64,000 nucleotides of DNA from Streptomyces hyderabadensis. GTDB taxonomy: Bacteria; Actinomycetota; Actinomycetes; Streptomycetales; Streptomycetaceae. This document shows positions 1 through 9,797 of this stretch, in pieces; the first letter of the stretch is position 1; every line of letters begins with the position of its first letter. The stretch lies in assembly GCF_020404845.1 (NCBI RefSeq), contig NZ_JAIOJZ010000001.1, forward strand, positions 124,001 to 188,000, in the 5' to 3' direction. The position numbers and the translations under genes are program-made. The notes below the pieces were generated by a model, which was not told the origin of the DNA, made no database searches, and saw only the letters and a list, made by a program, of their open reading frames with translations.

Positions 1-999
<999 letters not shown>

Positions 1000-1103
1000 A
1001 AGGGACGAGACTACGGGGTCGGTCCCCCCGGCCCGCTCCCGGGTCCGCCCATAAGTGTCGATTCAGCAGGTGTCGCCGGCGCCCGCGGGGCAGGGGGCGC
1101 CGG

Positions 1104-1175
1104 CCGTCCGTGCGGCAGGGTCCGCCCGGTGTCCCTGCGGCGGATTCCGCCGGTGTGCCTGCGGCAGGCGCCGCT
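1104..1175. repeat. degenerate 24-25 bp tandem repeat, three copies
   Basis: The 198-bp spacer between the NYN gene and the ABC ATPase contains three imperfect copies of a 24-25 bp unit, each centred on tgcggc (near 1111, 1136 and 1160). No gene is visible here. The repeats are GC-rich and diverged and may form imperfect hairpins; function unknown. Confidence 0.4.
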
Positions 1176-1197
1176 CGTCGGCGGGCGCCGCGGCACC

Positions 1198-2421
1198 TCA
1201 CTCGGCGGCGGGCGTCCGTTCGGTCGCCGTGCGCACGTCGATCTCGCGCCAGAACCCGGCCCGGATGGCGTACCGGTCGTGCTCGTCGATCTGGTCGTCC
1301 TTGTGGGCGAGCAGCCCGAAGCGGGCCGCGTAGCGCAGCAGCTCGCCGTCGACGCGGTGCGGGATGCGCGGGTACATCCCGGACAGTTTCTGCAGGTGGC
1401 CGTGGTCGCCGAGGCGTTCGAGCCAGCGCCGGGCGAAAACCTGCCCCACCTCGTACGGGTCGCCGCCGACCGTGGTGATGTCCTCCTCGCGGTCGGCCCA
1501 GCGCTGCTCGGCCGTGGTGAGCTGGGCCAGCGTCGGCAGCGAGGCGGCCTCGGCGGGCTCGGCGGCGGGCCGGTCGACCCAGCCCTTGTCGGAGGACCAG
1601 CGCAGGGTGGCGTTGGCCGGCTGCGGGGCGGGGTGGGCGGCGCCGGGGGCGCGCAGGGCGGCGAGGTCCTTGGGGGTGGGGACGCCCTTGGCGGGCGGTA
1701 CCCGCTGGTCGGTGCCGTCCTGCCCCGCGGCGGCCGTGGTGGGGTGCTCGGGCTGCTCGGCGGGCCGCTGGGCGGCGGAGAGCGCCGACTCGGGCAGCGG
1801 CGCGGAGAGGATCGCGGCGATCTCGGGGCGGGGCACGGGCGGCGGCGCGCAGATGCCGCCGAGTTCCTTGGCGCGTACCGCCTTCGTGATCCACGTACGG
1901 TCCAGGACGCGGCGTTCGTCGGCCTCGGCGACCAGGTCCTCGGACTGGTTGTAGTCGCCGTCGGCGGCCTGTACGGCCCACAGGTGGACGGCGACGCCGT
2001 GCTCCTTGGCGGCCATCATGCCGGGCAGCAGGTCGCCGTCGCCGGTCACCAGGACCACGTCGGAGCAGGCGCGGTTGCGGGCCAGTTCGGTCAGTTCGGC
2101 GTGCATGGCGGCGTCCACGCCCTTCTGCGCCCAGCGGCCGTCACTGCGCGTGAGGGCGCCCAGCCGGACGGTCACCCGGGGCATGACGCGCAGCCGCCGG
2201 TGTTCGGGCTGCGGGACGCGGTCGGGGGCGCCGTCGAACCAGTAGATGCGCAGCAGGGGCTGCTGCGTGTCGGACTCGGCGCGGTCGCGCAACCCCTGGA
2301 TGAGGGCGGCGTGGTCGACGGTGATGCGCGAGCGCGAGGGCTCTCCCGCCAGGAGACTCGCGGCGGCCCCCAGCAGATACCCGGCGTCCACCAGGACGAT
2401 GCAGCGGTCCACGCGATCCAC
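1198..2421 (-). CDS. NYN-domain (PIN-like) protein, putative ribonuclease
   Basis: A 407-aa cytoplasmic protein whose N-terminal half is a NYN/DUF88 domain, the PIN-fold family of Mg2+-dependent RNases. Acidic residues expected at the active site are visible: Asp in VDAGYLL near residue 12, Asp in the KGVDAAM segment, and the GDGD pair in VTGDGDLLPG. The C-terminal half is Pro/Ala-rich linker then a more ordered acidic region. It starts 215 bp from the divergent 55-aa gene and lies 198 bp upstream of the ABC ATPase on the same strand. RNA target unknown; the family assignment is firm, the nuclease activity is inferred from the family. Confidence 0.85.
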   Translation of the reverse strand: MDRVDRCIVLVDAGYLLGAAASLLAGEPSRSRITVDHAALIQGLRDRAESDTQQPLLRIYWFDGAPDRVPQPEHRRLRVMPRVTVRLGALTRSDGRWAQKGVDAAMHAELTELARNRACSDVVLVTGDGDLLPGMMAAKEHGVAVHLWAVQAADGDYNQSEDLVAEADERRVLDRTWITKAVRAKELGGICAPPPVPRPEIAAILSAPLPESALSAAQRPAEQPEHPTTAAAGQDGTDQRVPPAKGVPTPKDLAALRAPGAAHPAPQPANATLRWSSDKGWVDRPAAEPAEAASLPTLAQLTTAEQRWADREEDITTVGGDPYEVGQVFARRWLERLGDHGHLQKLSGMYPRIPHRVDGELLRYAARFGLLAHKDDQIDEHDRYAIRAGFWREIDVRTATERTPAAE

Positions 2422-2636
2422 CCTCTTTCCGGGAGGTTTGCTTCGGGCTTGCTTCGAGTCTGCCCGACCACGCGGAGGTTAACGGCCCGAACTCGATCTT
2501 CGGCGTGGCGTTTCGGCACCCCGCACCCCGTCGAACCACGTCACGGACGGTAATTGCCCGATATGCGTTCTTTGTTGGGCTGTGTGAATCTGGATCCGGC
2601 CCTGGCCCCTAGATCCCCCTCAGGAGGTAGATCACC

Positions 2637-2804
2637 ATGGCCAAGAACAAGAACAACCGTGATCGTAAGCAGCCCCGGTCCGAGCGCTCCCCGCAGACCG
2701 CCGAGTCGGCCGTGCTGGAGCGCGAGGAGCAGCACTCCCCGCAGCTGACGACGCCCGGCGACCCGGCCTCCCGCAAGCGGGGGAAGCGCTTCGGCCACAA
2801 CTGA
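2637..2804 (+). CDS. small basic conserved protein, 55 aa
   Basis: A short gene with a near-perfect ribosome binding site (aggagg at 2622-2627) ahead of an ATG. The product begins MAKNKNNRDRK and ends RKRGKRFGHN: highly charged, no membrane segment, no cysteine, predicted disordered. I recognise it only as the kind of small Lys/Arg-rich protein annotated as hypothetical in many streptomycetes. It stands alone between the divergent NYN gene and the convergent dnaE and is followed within 40 bp by a strong terminator. Function unknown; a nucleic-acid-binding role would be a guess based on charge. Confidence 0.75.
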   Translation: MAKNKNNRDRKQPRSERSPQTAESAVLEREEQHSPQLTTPGDPASRKRGKRFGHN

Positions 2805-2841
2805 CACCCGCGGTACGGGCCGTCGCGGCCCCCGCGACGAC

Positions 2842-2874
2842 GAGGGGCGCACCCGGCAACCGGGCGCGCCCCTC
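2842..2874. terminator. bidirectional terminator hairpin
   Basis: Inverted repeat of 15 nt arms (gaggggcgcacccgg) with a 3-nt loop and one mismatch, between the convergent ends of the 55-aa gene and dnaE. GC-rich stems without a U-tract are the normal terminator form in Streptomyces. Confidence 0.8.
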
Positions 2875-2888
2875 GCTCGTTTCTCCGC

Positions 2889-5800
2889 TCAGCCCGCCAG
2901 GCAGGACGGCCCGAGCAGCACCTTCAGGTCGCCGAACAGCGCCGGATCGGGCTTCACCCGGTGCCGGTCCAGGCGCAGCACCGTCGTCTTCGTCGGCCCC
3001 TGGAGCTTGATCCGCACCTCGCTGTCGCCCCGGTGGTGGGTGAGGATCTCACCGAGCCTGCTGACCATCGGCGGGGTGACGCGGGTGGCCGGGATGGTGA
3101 GGACCACGGGTGCGTTGGTGCCCGCGTTGGACAGGTCGGGGACCATCAGCTCCATCGCGACCAGCCGGGGCACGTCCTCCCGCTTGTCGAGCCGCCCCTT
3201 GACGAACACCACGGCGTCCTCGACGAGTTGGGTGGACACCAGCTGATAGGTCGCCGGGAAGAACATGCACTCCAGCGAGCCGGCCAGGTCCTCGACGGTG
3301 GCGATGGCCCAGGCGTTGCCCTGCTTGGTCATCTTGCGCTGGAGGCCCGAGATGATGCCGCCGATGGTGACGACCGCGCCGTCACCGAAGTCGCCGCCGG
3401 TGAGCTGGGCGATGCCCGCGTCGGCCTTGTCGGACAGCACGTGCTCCAGGCCGAAGAGCGGATGGTCGGAGACGTAGAGGCCGAGCATCTCCCGCTCCTG
3501 GGCGAGGAGGTAGGTCTTGTCCCACTCGTCCTCGCCGAAGACGACGTCGAGTCCGAACCCGGGCTCGTCGTTCTGCTCGTCGCCCATGCCGCCGAACAGG
3601 TCGAACTGGCCCTCGGCCTCCTTGCGCTTGACCGCGACCACGTTGTCGATCATCGGCTCGTACTGCGCGGTGAGGCCCTTGCGGGTGTGCCCCATCTCGT
3701 CGAAGGCACCGGCCTTGATCAGCGACTCCGTCGTCCGCTTGTTGCAGACGACCGCCTCCACCTTGTCCAGGTAGTCGGGGAAGGACGCGTACTTCCCCTT
3801 GGCCTTGCGGCACTTGATGATCGACTCGACGACGTTGGTGCCGACGTTGCGCACCGCGGAGAGGCCGAAGAGGATCACGTCGTCACCCTGCGCGGCGAAG
3901 TTCGACATGGACTCGTTGACGTTGGGCGGCAGCACCTTGATGCCCATGCGCCGGCACTCGTTCAGGTAGACGGCCGACTTGTCCTTGTCGTCCTTGACCG
4001 AGGTGAGCAGGGCGGCCATGTACTCGGCCGGGTAGTTCGCCTTCAGGTAGCCGGTCCAGTAGGAGACCAGGCCGTACGCGGCCGAGTGCGCCTTGTTGAA
4101 GGCGTAGCCGGCGAAGGGGACCAGCACGTCCCACAGGGCCTGGATGGCCTCGTCGCTGTAGCCGTTCTTCCGGGCTCCGGCCTGGAAGAGGACGAAGTTC
4201 TTCGCCAGTTCGTCGGGCTTCTTCTTGCCCATCACGCGGCGCAGGATGTCGGCCTCGCCCAGGGAGTAGCCCGCGATGATCTGGGCGGCCTTCTGCACCT
4301 GCTCCTGGTACACGATCAGGCCGTAGGTGACCGCGAGGACCTCCTGGAGGGGCTCCTCCAGCTCCTTGTGGATCGGGGTGATCTCCTGGAGGCCGTTCTT
4401 GCGCAGCGCGTAGTTGGTGTGCGAGTCCATGCCCATCGGGCCCGGGCGGTACAGGGCCGACACGGCGGAGATGTCTTCGAAGTTGTCGGGCTTCATCAGC
4501 CGCAGCAGCGAGCGCATGGGGCCGCCGTCGAACTGGAAGACGCCGAGCGTGTCGCCGCGCTGCAGCAGTTCGAAGGTCTTGGGGTCGTCCAGCGGCAGCG
4601 ACAGCAGGTCGAGGTCGATGCCCTTGTTGGACTTCACCATCTTGACGGCGTCGTCCATGATCGTGAGGTTGCGCAGGCCGAGGAAGTCCATCTTCAGCAG
4701 GCCGAGCGACTCGCACTGCGGGTAGTCCCACTGCGTGATGGTCACACCGTCGGTGTGCCGCACCCAGATCGGGGCGTGGTCCACGATGGGCTCGCTGGAC
4801 ATGATCACGCCGGCCGCGTGCACGCCCATCTGCCGGACCAGGCCCTCGACGCCCTTGGCGGTGTCGATGACCTTCTTCACGTCCGGCTCGTTCTCGTACA
4901 TCGAGCGGATCTCGCCGGCCTCGCTGTAGCGGGGGTGCTCCGGGTTGGTGATGCCGTCGAGGTCGATGCCCTTGCCGAGGACGTCGGCGGGCATCGCCTT
5001 GGTGAGGCGGTCGCCCATCGCGTACGGGTAGCCCAGCACGCGCGCGGAGTCCTTGATGGCGTTCTTCGCCTTGATCTTGCCGTAGGTGCCGATCATGGCC
5101 ACCTTGTCGGCGCCGTACTTCTCGGTCACGTACCTGATCACCTCGACGCGCCTGCGCTCGTCGAAGTCGATGTCGACGTCGGGCATGGAGACGCGCTCGG
5201 GGTTGAGGAACCGCTCGAAGATCAGGCCGTGCGGGATCGGGTCGAGGTCGGTGATGCCCATCGCGTAGGCCACGATCGAACCGGCCGCGGAGCCTCGGCC
5301 GGGGCCGACCGCGATGCCGTTCTTCTTGGCCCACATGATGAAGTCGGCGACGACGAGGAAGTAGCCCGGGAACCCCATCTGGATGATGACGTCCATCTCG
5401 TACTCGGCCTGCTTCTGGCGGTCCTCGGGGACGCCGCCGGGGAAGCGGCGCTCCATGCCGCGGCGGACCTCCTCCTGGAACCAGGTGACCTCGGTGTACC
5501 CCTCGGGGATGTCGAACTTCGGCATGAGGTCGCGCTTCTCGAACATGCCGGTGGTGTCGATCATCTCGGCGATCAGGCGCGTGTTGGCGCAGCCCTCCTG
5601 CCAGGCGTCGGAGGAGTCGATGGCGTACATCTCGTCCGTCGACTTCAGGTAGTAGCCGGTGCCGTCGAAGCGGAAGCGGTCCGGGTCGGAGAGGTTCTTG
5701 CCGGTCTGGATGCAGAGCAGGGCGTCGTGGGCGGTCGCCTCGTGCGCGTAGGTGTAGTGCGAGTCGTTCGTCACCAGCGGCGGGATGCCGAGCTTCTTGC

Positions 5801-6428
5801 CGATCTCCAGGAGTCCGTCGCGGACCCGGTGCTCGATCTCGATGCCGTGGTCCATCAGCTCCAGGAAGTAGCGGTCCTTGCCGAAGATGTCCTGGTAGTC
5901 GGCGGCGGCCTTCAGGGCCTCGTCGAACTGGCCGAGGCGCAGCCTGGTCTGCACCTCGCCGGAGGGGCAGCCGGTGGAGGCGACGATGCCCTCGGACCAC
6001 TGGCTGATGGTCTCCTTGTCCATCCGCGGCCACTTCTGCAGCCAGCCCTCGGCGTACGCGTCGGAGGAGAGGCGGAAGAGGTTGTGCAGTCCCGTGCTGT
6101 TCGTCGCCCACATGGTCTTGTGGGTGTAACCACCCGAACCGGAGACGTCGTCCCGCTTCTGGTGCGGCTGGCCCCACTGGATCTTGCGCTTGTTGCGCCG
6201 GGACTCGGGCGCGACGTAGGCCTCGATCCCGATGATCGGGGTGACCCCGGCCTTCTTCGCGGAGTGGAAGAAGTCGTACGCCCCGTGCAGGTTGCCGTGG
6301 TCGGACATGGCGATGTGCGTCATGCCCATCTCGTTGCAGGCGTTGAACATGTCCTTGAGCCGCGCGGCGCCGTCCAGCAGCGAGTACTGGGTGTGGACGT
6401 GCAGGTGCGTGAACGGCGGCTTGGACAC
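2889..6428 (-). CDS. dnaE: DNA polymerase III alpha subunit
   Basis: Catalytic subunit of the replicative polymerase holoenzyme (DnaE1), 1179 aa, the usual actinobacterial length. The N-terminus is a PHP domain (HLHVHTQYSLLDG, and SDHGN further on), followed by the C-family polymerase core with GRGSAAGSIV and the catalytic aspartates in PDVDIDFDERR (about residue 415), the helix-hairpin-helix/thumb region, and a C-terminal OB fold. The GTG start at 6428 is chosen over an upstream extension because AGGAGG lies 6 nt before it (6435-6440) and the protein then begins directly with the PHP domain. A TAGACT hexamer at 6491-6496 (minus strand) could be its -10, with no good -35. Monocistronic. Confidence 0.97.
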   Translation of the reverse strand: MSKPPFTHLHVHTQYSLLDGAARLKDMFNACNEMGMTHIAMSDHGNLHGAYDFFHSAKKAGVTPIIGIEAYVAPESRRNKRKIQWGQPHQKRDDVSGSGGYTHKTMWATNSTGLHNLFRLSSDAYAEGWLQKWPRMDKETISQWSEGIVASTGCPSGEVQTRLRLGQFDEALKAAADYQDIFGKDRYFLELMDHGIEIEHRVRDGLLEIGKKLGIPPLVTNDSHYTYAHEATAHDALLCIQTGKNLSDPDRFRFDGTGYYLKSTDEMYAIDSSDAWQEGCANTRLIAEMIDTTGMFEKRDLMPKFDIPEGYTEVTWFQEEVRRGMERRFPGGVPEDRQKQAEYEMDVIIQMGFPGYFLVVADFIMWAKKNGIAVGPGRGSAAGSIVAYAMGITDLDPIPHGLIFERFLNPERVSMPDVDIDFDERRRVEVIRYVTEKYGADKVAMIGTYGKIKAKNAIKDSARVLGYPYAMGDRLTKAMPADVLGKGIDLDGITNPEHPRYSEAGEIRSMYENEPDVKKVIDTAKGVEGLVRQMGVHAAGVIMSSEPIVDHAPIWVRHTDGVTITQWDYPQCESLGLLKMDFLGLRNLTIMDDAVKMVKSNKGIDLDLLSLPLDDPKTFELLQRGDTLGVFQFDGGPMRSLLRLMKPDNFEDISAVSALYRPGPMGMDSHTNYALRKNGLQEITPIHKELEEPLQEVLAVTYGLIVYQEQVQKAAQIIAGYSLGEADILRRVMGKKKPDELAKNFVLFQAGARKNGYSDEAIQALWDVLVPFAGYAFNKAHSAAYGLVSYWTGYLKANYPAEYMAALLTSVKDDKDKSAVYLNECRRMGIKVLPPNVNESMSNFAAQGDDVILFGLSAVRNVGTNVVESIIKCRKAKGKYASFPDYLDKVEAVVCNKRTTESLIKAGAFDEMGHTRKGLTAQYEPMIDNVVAVKRKEAEGQFDLFGGMGDEQNDEPGFGLDVVFGEDEWDKTYLLAQEREMLGLYVSDHPLFGLEHVLSDKADAGIAQLTGGDFGDGAVVTIGGIISGLQRKMTKQGNAWAIATVEDLAGSLECMFFPATYQLVSTQLVEDAVVFVKGRLDKREDVPRLVAMELMVPDLSNAGTNAPVVLTIPATRVTPPMVSRLGEILTHHRGDSEVRIKLQGPTKTTVLRLDRHRVKPDPALFGDLKVLLGPSCLAG

Positions 6429-6575
6429 GTGCGGCCTCCTGGGAAAACTGGGGACGACTGGCGGCGGTCGATCCGGGGGGTCAGCGTCGAAGTCTATGCC
6501 TCGCCACTGACACTCGAGGGCTGCCCACGCGTACCTTCTGGGGCGGGCACTCCCGCACCCCTTCGAACGTTGGCC

Positions 6576-6598
6576 CGAGTGGAGATCCGCTCCACTCG
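6576..6598. promoter_or_regulatory. 9-bp perfect inverted repeat upstream of DUF2252 gene
   Basis: Arms cgagtggag and ctccactcg separated by 5 nt, 32 bp before the DUF2252 start codon and in the divergent spacer with dnaE. It could be an operator or an RNA hairpin in the leader. Regulator not identifiable. Confidence 0.45.
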
Positions 6599-6630
6599 TC
6601 AGGCACCACCCGCACCAGGAGGCACCAGGC

Positions 6631-7971
6631 ATGTCGGTCCCGCAGCTCAACGAGGAGAGGCGCGGCGAGGAGATCCTCGCCGTCTTCGACACCGCCTTCG
6701 GCCAGCTGCTGGCCGCGGATCCCGCGGCGTTCCGGGTGAAGTTCCGGAAGATGGCGGCGTCGGCCTTCGCGTTCTACCGCGGCACCGCCGGCCTCTTTTA
6801 CCGCGATTTGACCGAGGACCCCGAGTTCGCCGACCGGCCCGGCGGCGCCTACCTGGACGAGCGGACCTCCCGGGTGTGGATCCACGGCGACCTGCACGCG
6901 GAGAACTTCGGCACGTACATGGACTCCACCGGCCGGCTGATCTTCAACGTCAACGACTTCGACGAGGCCTACGTCGGCCCCTTCACCTGGGACCTCAAGC
7001 GCTTCGCCGCCTCCGTCGCGCTGATCGGGTACGCGAAGGCGCTCAGCGACGAGCAGATCACCGAGCTGGTGCGGGTGTACGCGGGCGCGTACCGCGAGCG
7101 GATCCACGCCCTGGCCACCGGCGCCAAGAGCGACGAGGTGCCGCCGTTCACGCTGGACACCGCCGAAGGTCCGCTGCTCGGCGCGCTGCGGGTGGCCCGC
7201 TCGCTGACCCGCTTCGGGCTGCTGGACTCGATGACCGAGATCCGGGACTTCGAGCGCCGCTTCGCCCCCGGCGGCGGCTCCATCGAGCTGGACGCCGCCA
7301 CGCGCTACAAGGTGCTCGCGGCCTTCGACGGCTACCTGGAGACGCTCCCGGAGTCCTCCCTGGCCCGCCCGGACTCCTACCGCGTGAAGGACGTCGTCGG
7401 CCGCCGGGGCATCGGCATCGGCTCGGCCGGCCTGCCCTCGTACAACATCCTGCTGGAGGGCAACAGCGACGCGTTGGAGAACGACGTCGTGATCTACATC
7501 AAGCAGGCCCAGACCCCGGCCGTCTCCCGGCACATCACCGACCAGGCGATCCGGGACTACTTCCAGCACGAGGGCCACCGCACGGTGATCTCCCAGCGCG
7601 CCCTGCAGGCGCACGCCGACCCGTGGCTGGGCTGGACCGAGCTGGACGGCGCCGGCCAGCTGGTCGCCGAGGTCTCGCCGTACGCGGTCGACCTGGACTG
7701 GGGCGACATCGACGACCCGGAGGAGATCGCCGAGGTCGTCGCCGACCTGGGCCGGGCCACCGCGACCATGCACGCGGCGGCCGACGACCAGTCCGGGGAG
7801 TCCCTGGTGCCGTTCTCCACCGAGCGGGCCATCGACGCGGCGATCGCGGCCGACGAGGAGGGCTTCGCGCCCCTGCTGGTCGACTTCGCGCACCGCTACG
7901 GCGCACGCGCGCGCGCCGATCACCAGACCTTCGTCGACCTGTTCCGCAACGGCCGGATCCCGGGTCTGTGA
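6631..7971 (+). CDS. DUF2252 family protein
   Basis: A 446-aa soluble protein of the DUF2252 family, which has a protein-kinase-like/aminoglycoside-phosphotransferase-related fold according to family descriptions. Visible marks are HGDLHAENFG (about residue 90) and FDINDFDEA-type residues (VNDFDEAYVGP), matching the catalytic-loop and metal-binding positions of such kinases. Start ATG is preceded by aggagg (6620-6625). Its substrate is not known. It is single, divergent from dnaE, with a palindrome in its leader. The family assignment is good; biochemical role is open. Confidence 0.85.
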   Translation: MSVPQLNEERRGEEILAVFDTAFGQLLAADPAAFRVKFRKMAASAFAFYRGTAGLFYRDLTEDPEFADRPGGAYLDERTSRVWIHGDLHAENFGTYMDSTGRLIFNVNDFDEAYVGPFTWDLKRFAASVALIGYAKALSDEQITELVRVYAGAYRERIHALATGAKSDEVPPFTLDTAEGPLLGALRVARSLTRFGLLDSMTEIRDFERRFAPGGGSIELDAATRYKVLAAFDGYLETLPESSLARPDSYRVKDVVGRRGIGIGSAGLPSYNILLEGNSDALENDVVIYIKQAQTPAVSRHITDQAIRDYFQHEGHRTVISQRALQAHADPWLGWTELDGAGQLVAEVSPYAVDLDWGDIDDPEEIAEVVADLGRATATMHAAADDQSGESLVPFSTERAIDAAIAADEEGFAPLLVDFAHRYGARARADHQTFVDLFRNGRIPGL

Positions 7972-8057
7972 CCATTCCGGTTCGGTAACCGTCGGCTGTC
8001 TCACAGGAACCTTTTAGGGGTCTCTTACCGGACCCCGTGACACACTCTTCTACTGCT

Positions 8058-8768
8058 ATGGACATATCCGGAACCCCGCTCAGAGCCGTACGCGCGGCGC
8101 TGTTCACGGCACTCGCCGTGACCCTCAGCACCGCGTCGCACGTGCTGCTGTCCGGGGTTCCGCTGCCGCTGCCCACGGTGGCCGCCGTCGCGGCCGCCGT
8201 GTTCCTGATCGCGTACGCCCTGGCCGGGCGGCGCGAGCGCGGCTTCGGGCGGATCGCCGCCCTGCTGATCCCGCTGGAGCTGGCCGCCGACACGGTCTTC
8301 ACCACCGGCCAGCACGTCTGCTACGGCCGGGCGGGCGGCCCGGTAGCGGGCCCGCTGCGTTCGGTCGGCTTCGACGTGCTGTGCGGCGACGGGACCGGCG
8401 TCCACGCCGGGGTGACCGCGCCGCTGACCCGGGTGACCGGGGCCGAGACCGACCGGATGGCGTCGGTGCTGGCCCAGGCCGACCCGGGCACCGCCTGGCT
8501 GCTGCTCGGCGCGCACGTCGGGGTCGGGCTGCTCGCGGCGGCCTGGCTGCGGCGCGGCGAGCGGGCGCTGGGCCAGCTGCTCGGCGCGGTGGCCGCGACC
8601 ACCTTCCGGCCGCTGCTGCTCGCCGTCGCCGCCGTGGGCGTACGCCGGACCCCGGCGGTGCGCCGCCCGGCTCCCCCGGCCCGCCGCACCGCCGGCGCCC
8701 GCGAGCGGATCCTCACGCACTCCCTGGGACGTCGCGGACCGCCGCGCCCGGTCCTCGCCCTCGTCTGA
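8058..8768 (+). CDS. putative integral membrane protein
   Basis: A 236-aa protein with hydrophobic segments near residues 12-32, 36-55, 65-80 and around 145-165 and 180-200, interrupted by a Gly/Thr-rich extracytoplasmic-looking stretch (residues 85-135) and ending in an Arg-rich tail. It resembles small streptomycete membrane proteins of unknown function. The ATG at 8058 was taken because the hydrophobic region begins soon after; a GTG 21 bp upstream is possible. It is 101 bp upstream of the anchored thioredoxin-fold gene, so the two may share an envelope role. No functional motif is seen. Confidence 0.7.
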   Translation: MDISGTPLRAVRAALFTALAVTLSTASHVLLSGVPLPLPTVAAVAAAVFLIAYALAGRRERGFGRIAALLIPLELAADTVFTTGQHVCYGRAGGPVAGPLRSVGFDVLCGDGTGVHAGVTAPLTRVTGAETDRMASVLAQADPGTAWLLLGAHVGVGLLAAAWLRRGERALGQLLGAVAATTFRPLLLAVAAVGVRRTPAVRRPAPPARRTAGARERILTHSLGRRGPPRPVLALV

Positions 8769-8869
8769 CCCGGCACCGGCCGCGTCGCACGAGCACCACC
8801 GAGCACGGCAGTCCCCCCATACGTTTTTCCGCACACCCCCGTGTGCGCGTCCCCGGAGAGATCACCAAC

Positions 8870-9670
8870 ATGAGCAAGCGGAACAGCCAGGCGGCGAAGA
8901 CGGCGGCCCGTGAGCGCCTGCGCCAGGAGCGCGAGCGCCAGGCCAAGCGCGACAAGGTCAGGCGGCAGGTCATTGTGGCCGCCTCCATCGTCGGCGTGCT
9001 GGCGATAGCCGGCGGCATCAGCTACGCCGTCGTGCAGGGCAACAAGCCGAGCGGCTGGGACAAGGCCGCCGAGGCGAAGGTGGTGGCCCCGGCCAACACC
9101 TCCGGCAAGGACGGCACCACGATCGTCATGGGCGAGTCCAAGTCGGACAACGTCATCCACCTCTACGAGGACCCCCGCTGCCCGGGCTGCGCGGCGATGG
9201 AGCAGAGCATCGGCGAGGCCGTCAACAAGGGCATGGAGGACGGCGACTACAAGCTGTCGTTCACCGTCGGCACCTTCCTCGACGGCAACCTGGGCGGCGA
9301 GGGTTCGAAGAACGCGCTGAGCGCGCTCGGCGCCGCGCTGAACGTCAGCCCCGAGGCGTTCGTCGACTACAAGACCGCGCTCTACTCCACCGAGTACCAC
9401 CCCGAGGAGTCGACCGACGAGTTCGCCAAGGACGACTACCTGATCAAGGTGGCGAACTCGGTCGACGCGCTGAAGAACAACAAGAAGTTCCAGGACGCCG
9501 TGAAGAAGGGCACCTACGACGCCTGGGCGATGCGGATGAGCGACTCCTTCGACAAGGCCGAGGGCGTCCAGTCGACCCCCACCATCAAGATCAACGACAA
9601 GGTGGTCGAGACGCCGAGCACGCCGGACGCGTGGCAGAAGGCGCTGAAGGACGCGGGCGTCACCAAGTGA
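8870..9670 (+). CDS. membrane-anchored DsbA/thioredoxin-like protein
   Basis: 266 aa: a highly charged cytoplasmic N-terminus (residues 1-32, coiled-coil-like Arg/Glu pattern), one transmembrane segment (about 33-55), then an extracytoplasmic thioredoxin-fold domain of the Thioredoxin_4/DsbA group. The redox motif is CPGC at residues 104-107, and the cis-proline loop appears as STPT near the end. It likely makes or isomerises disulfides in exported proteins. A ggagag site precedes the ATG. A 7-bp hairpin (8830-8847) sits in the leader. It precedes phoD but is separated from it by a 12-bp inverted repeat. Confidence 0.9.
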   Translation: MSKRNSQAAKTAARERLRQERERQAKRDKVRRQVIVAASIVGVLAIAGGISYAVVQGNKPSGWDKAAEAKVVAPANTSGKDGTTIVMGESKSDNVIHLYEDPRCPGCAAMEQSIGEAVNKGMEDGDYKLSFTVGTFLDGNLGGEGSKNALSALGAALNVSPEAFVDYKTALYSTEYHPEESTDEFAKDDYLIKVANSVDALKNNKKFQDAVKKGTYDAWAMRMSDSFDKAEGVQSTPTIKINDKVVETPSTPDAWQKALKDAGVTK

Positions 9671-9734
9671 CGCGGTGACGCCGCCGGTCCCGGTCGCCGG
9701 TTCCGGTCGCCGTTCCCGGTGAGCGTCGTCTGAC

Positions 9735-9766
9735 GAGTGGGCGAACTTTTGCGCGTTCGCCCACTC
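9735..9766. promoter_or_regulatory. 12-bp perfect inverted repeat between thioredoxin-like gene and phoD
   Basis: Arms gagtgggcgaac and gttcgcccactc with an 8-nt spacer. The right arm begins GTTCGCC, one base from the PhoP (PHO box) core GTTCACC. It may be a terminator for the upstream gene, an operator for phoD, or both. A second small palindrome (gatcag/ctgatc, 9778-9793) overlaps the presumed phoD -10. Confidence 0.55.
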
Positions 9767-9797
9767 ACGCGCATACCGATCAGTAACCTGATCGGCC

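Noticed and set aside
1104..1175. CRISPR array
   Set aside because: Copies are contiguous and diverged with no spacers; no cas gene in the window. No tRNA, rRNA, transposase or integrase was seen anywhere either.
6429..6692. 88-residue N-terminal extension of DnaE
   Set aside because: The extension overlaps the DUF2252 leader and start, has no similarity to DnaE, and the GTG at 6428 has a perfect ribosome site.
2961..7988. 1675-codon open frame on the plus strand opposite dnaE
   Set aside because: Low-complexity Val/Gly/Leu/Asp/His composition typical of the antisense frame of a high-GC gene; dnaE on the other strand has full family motifs.
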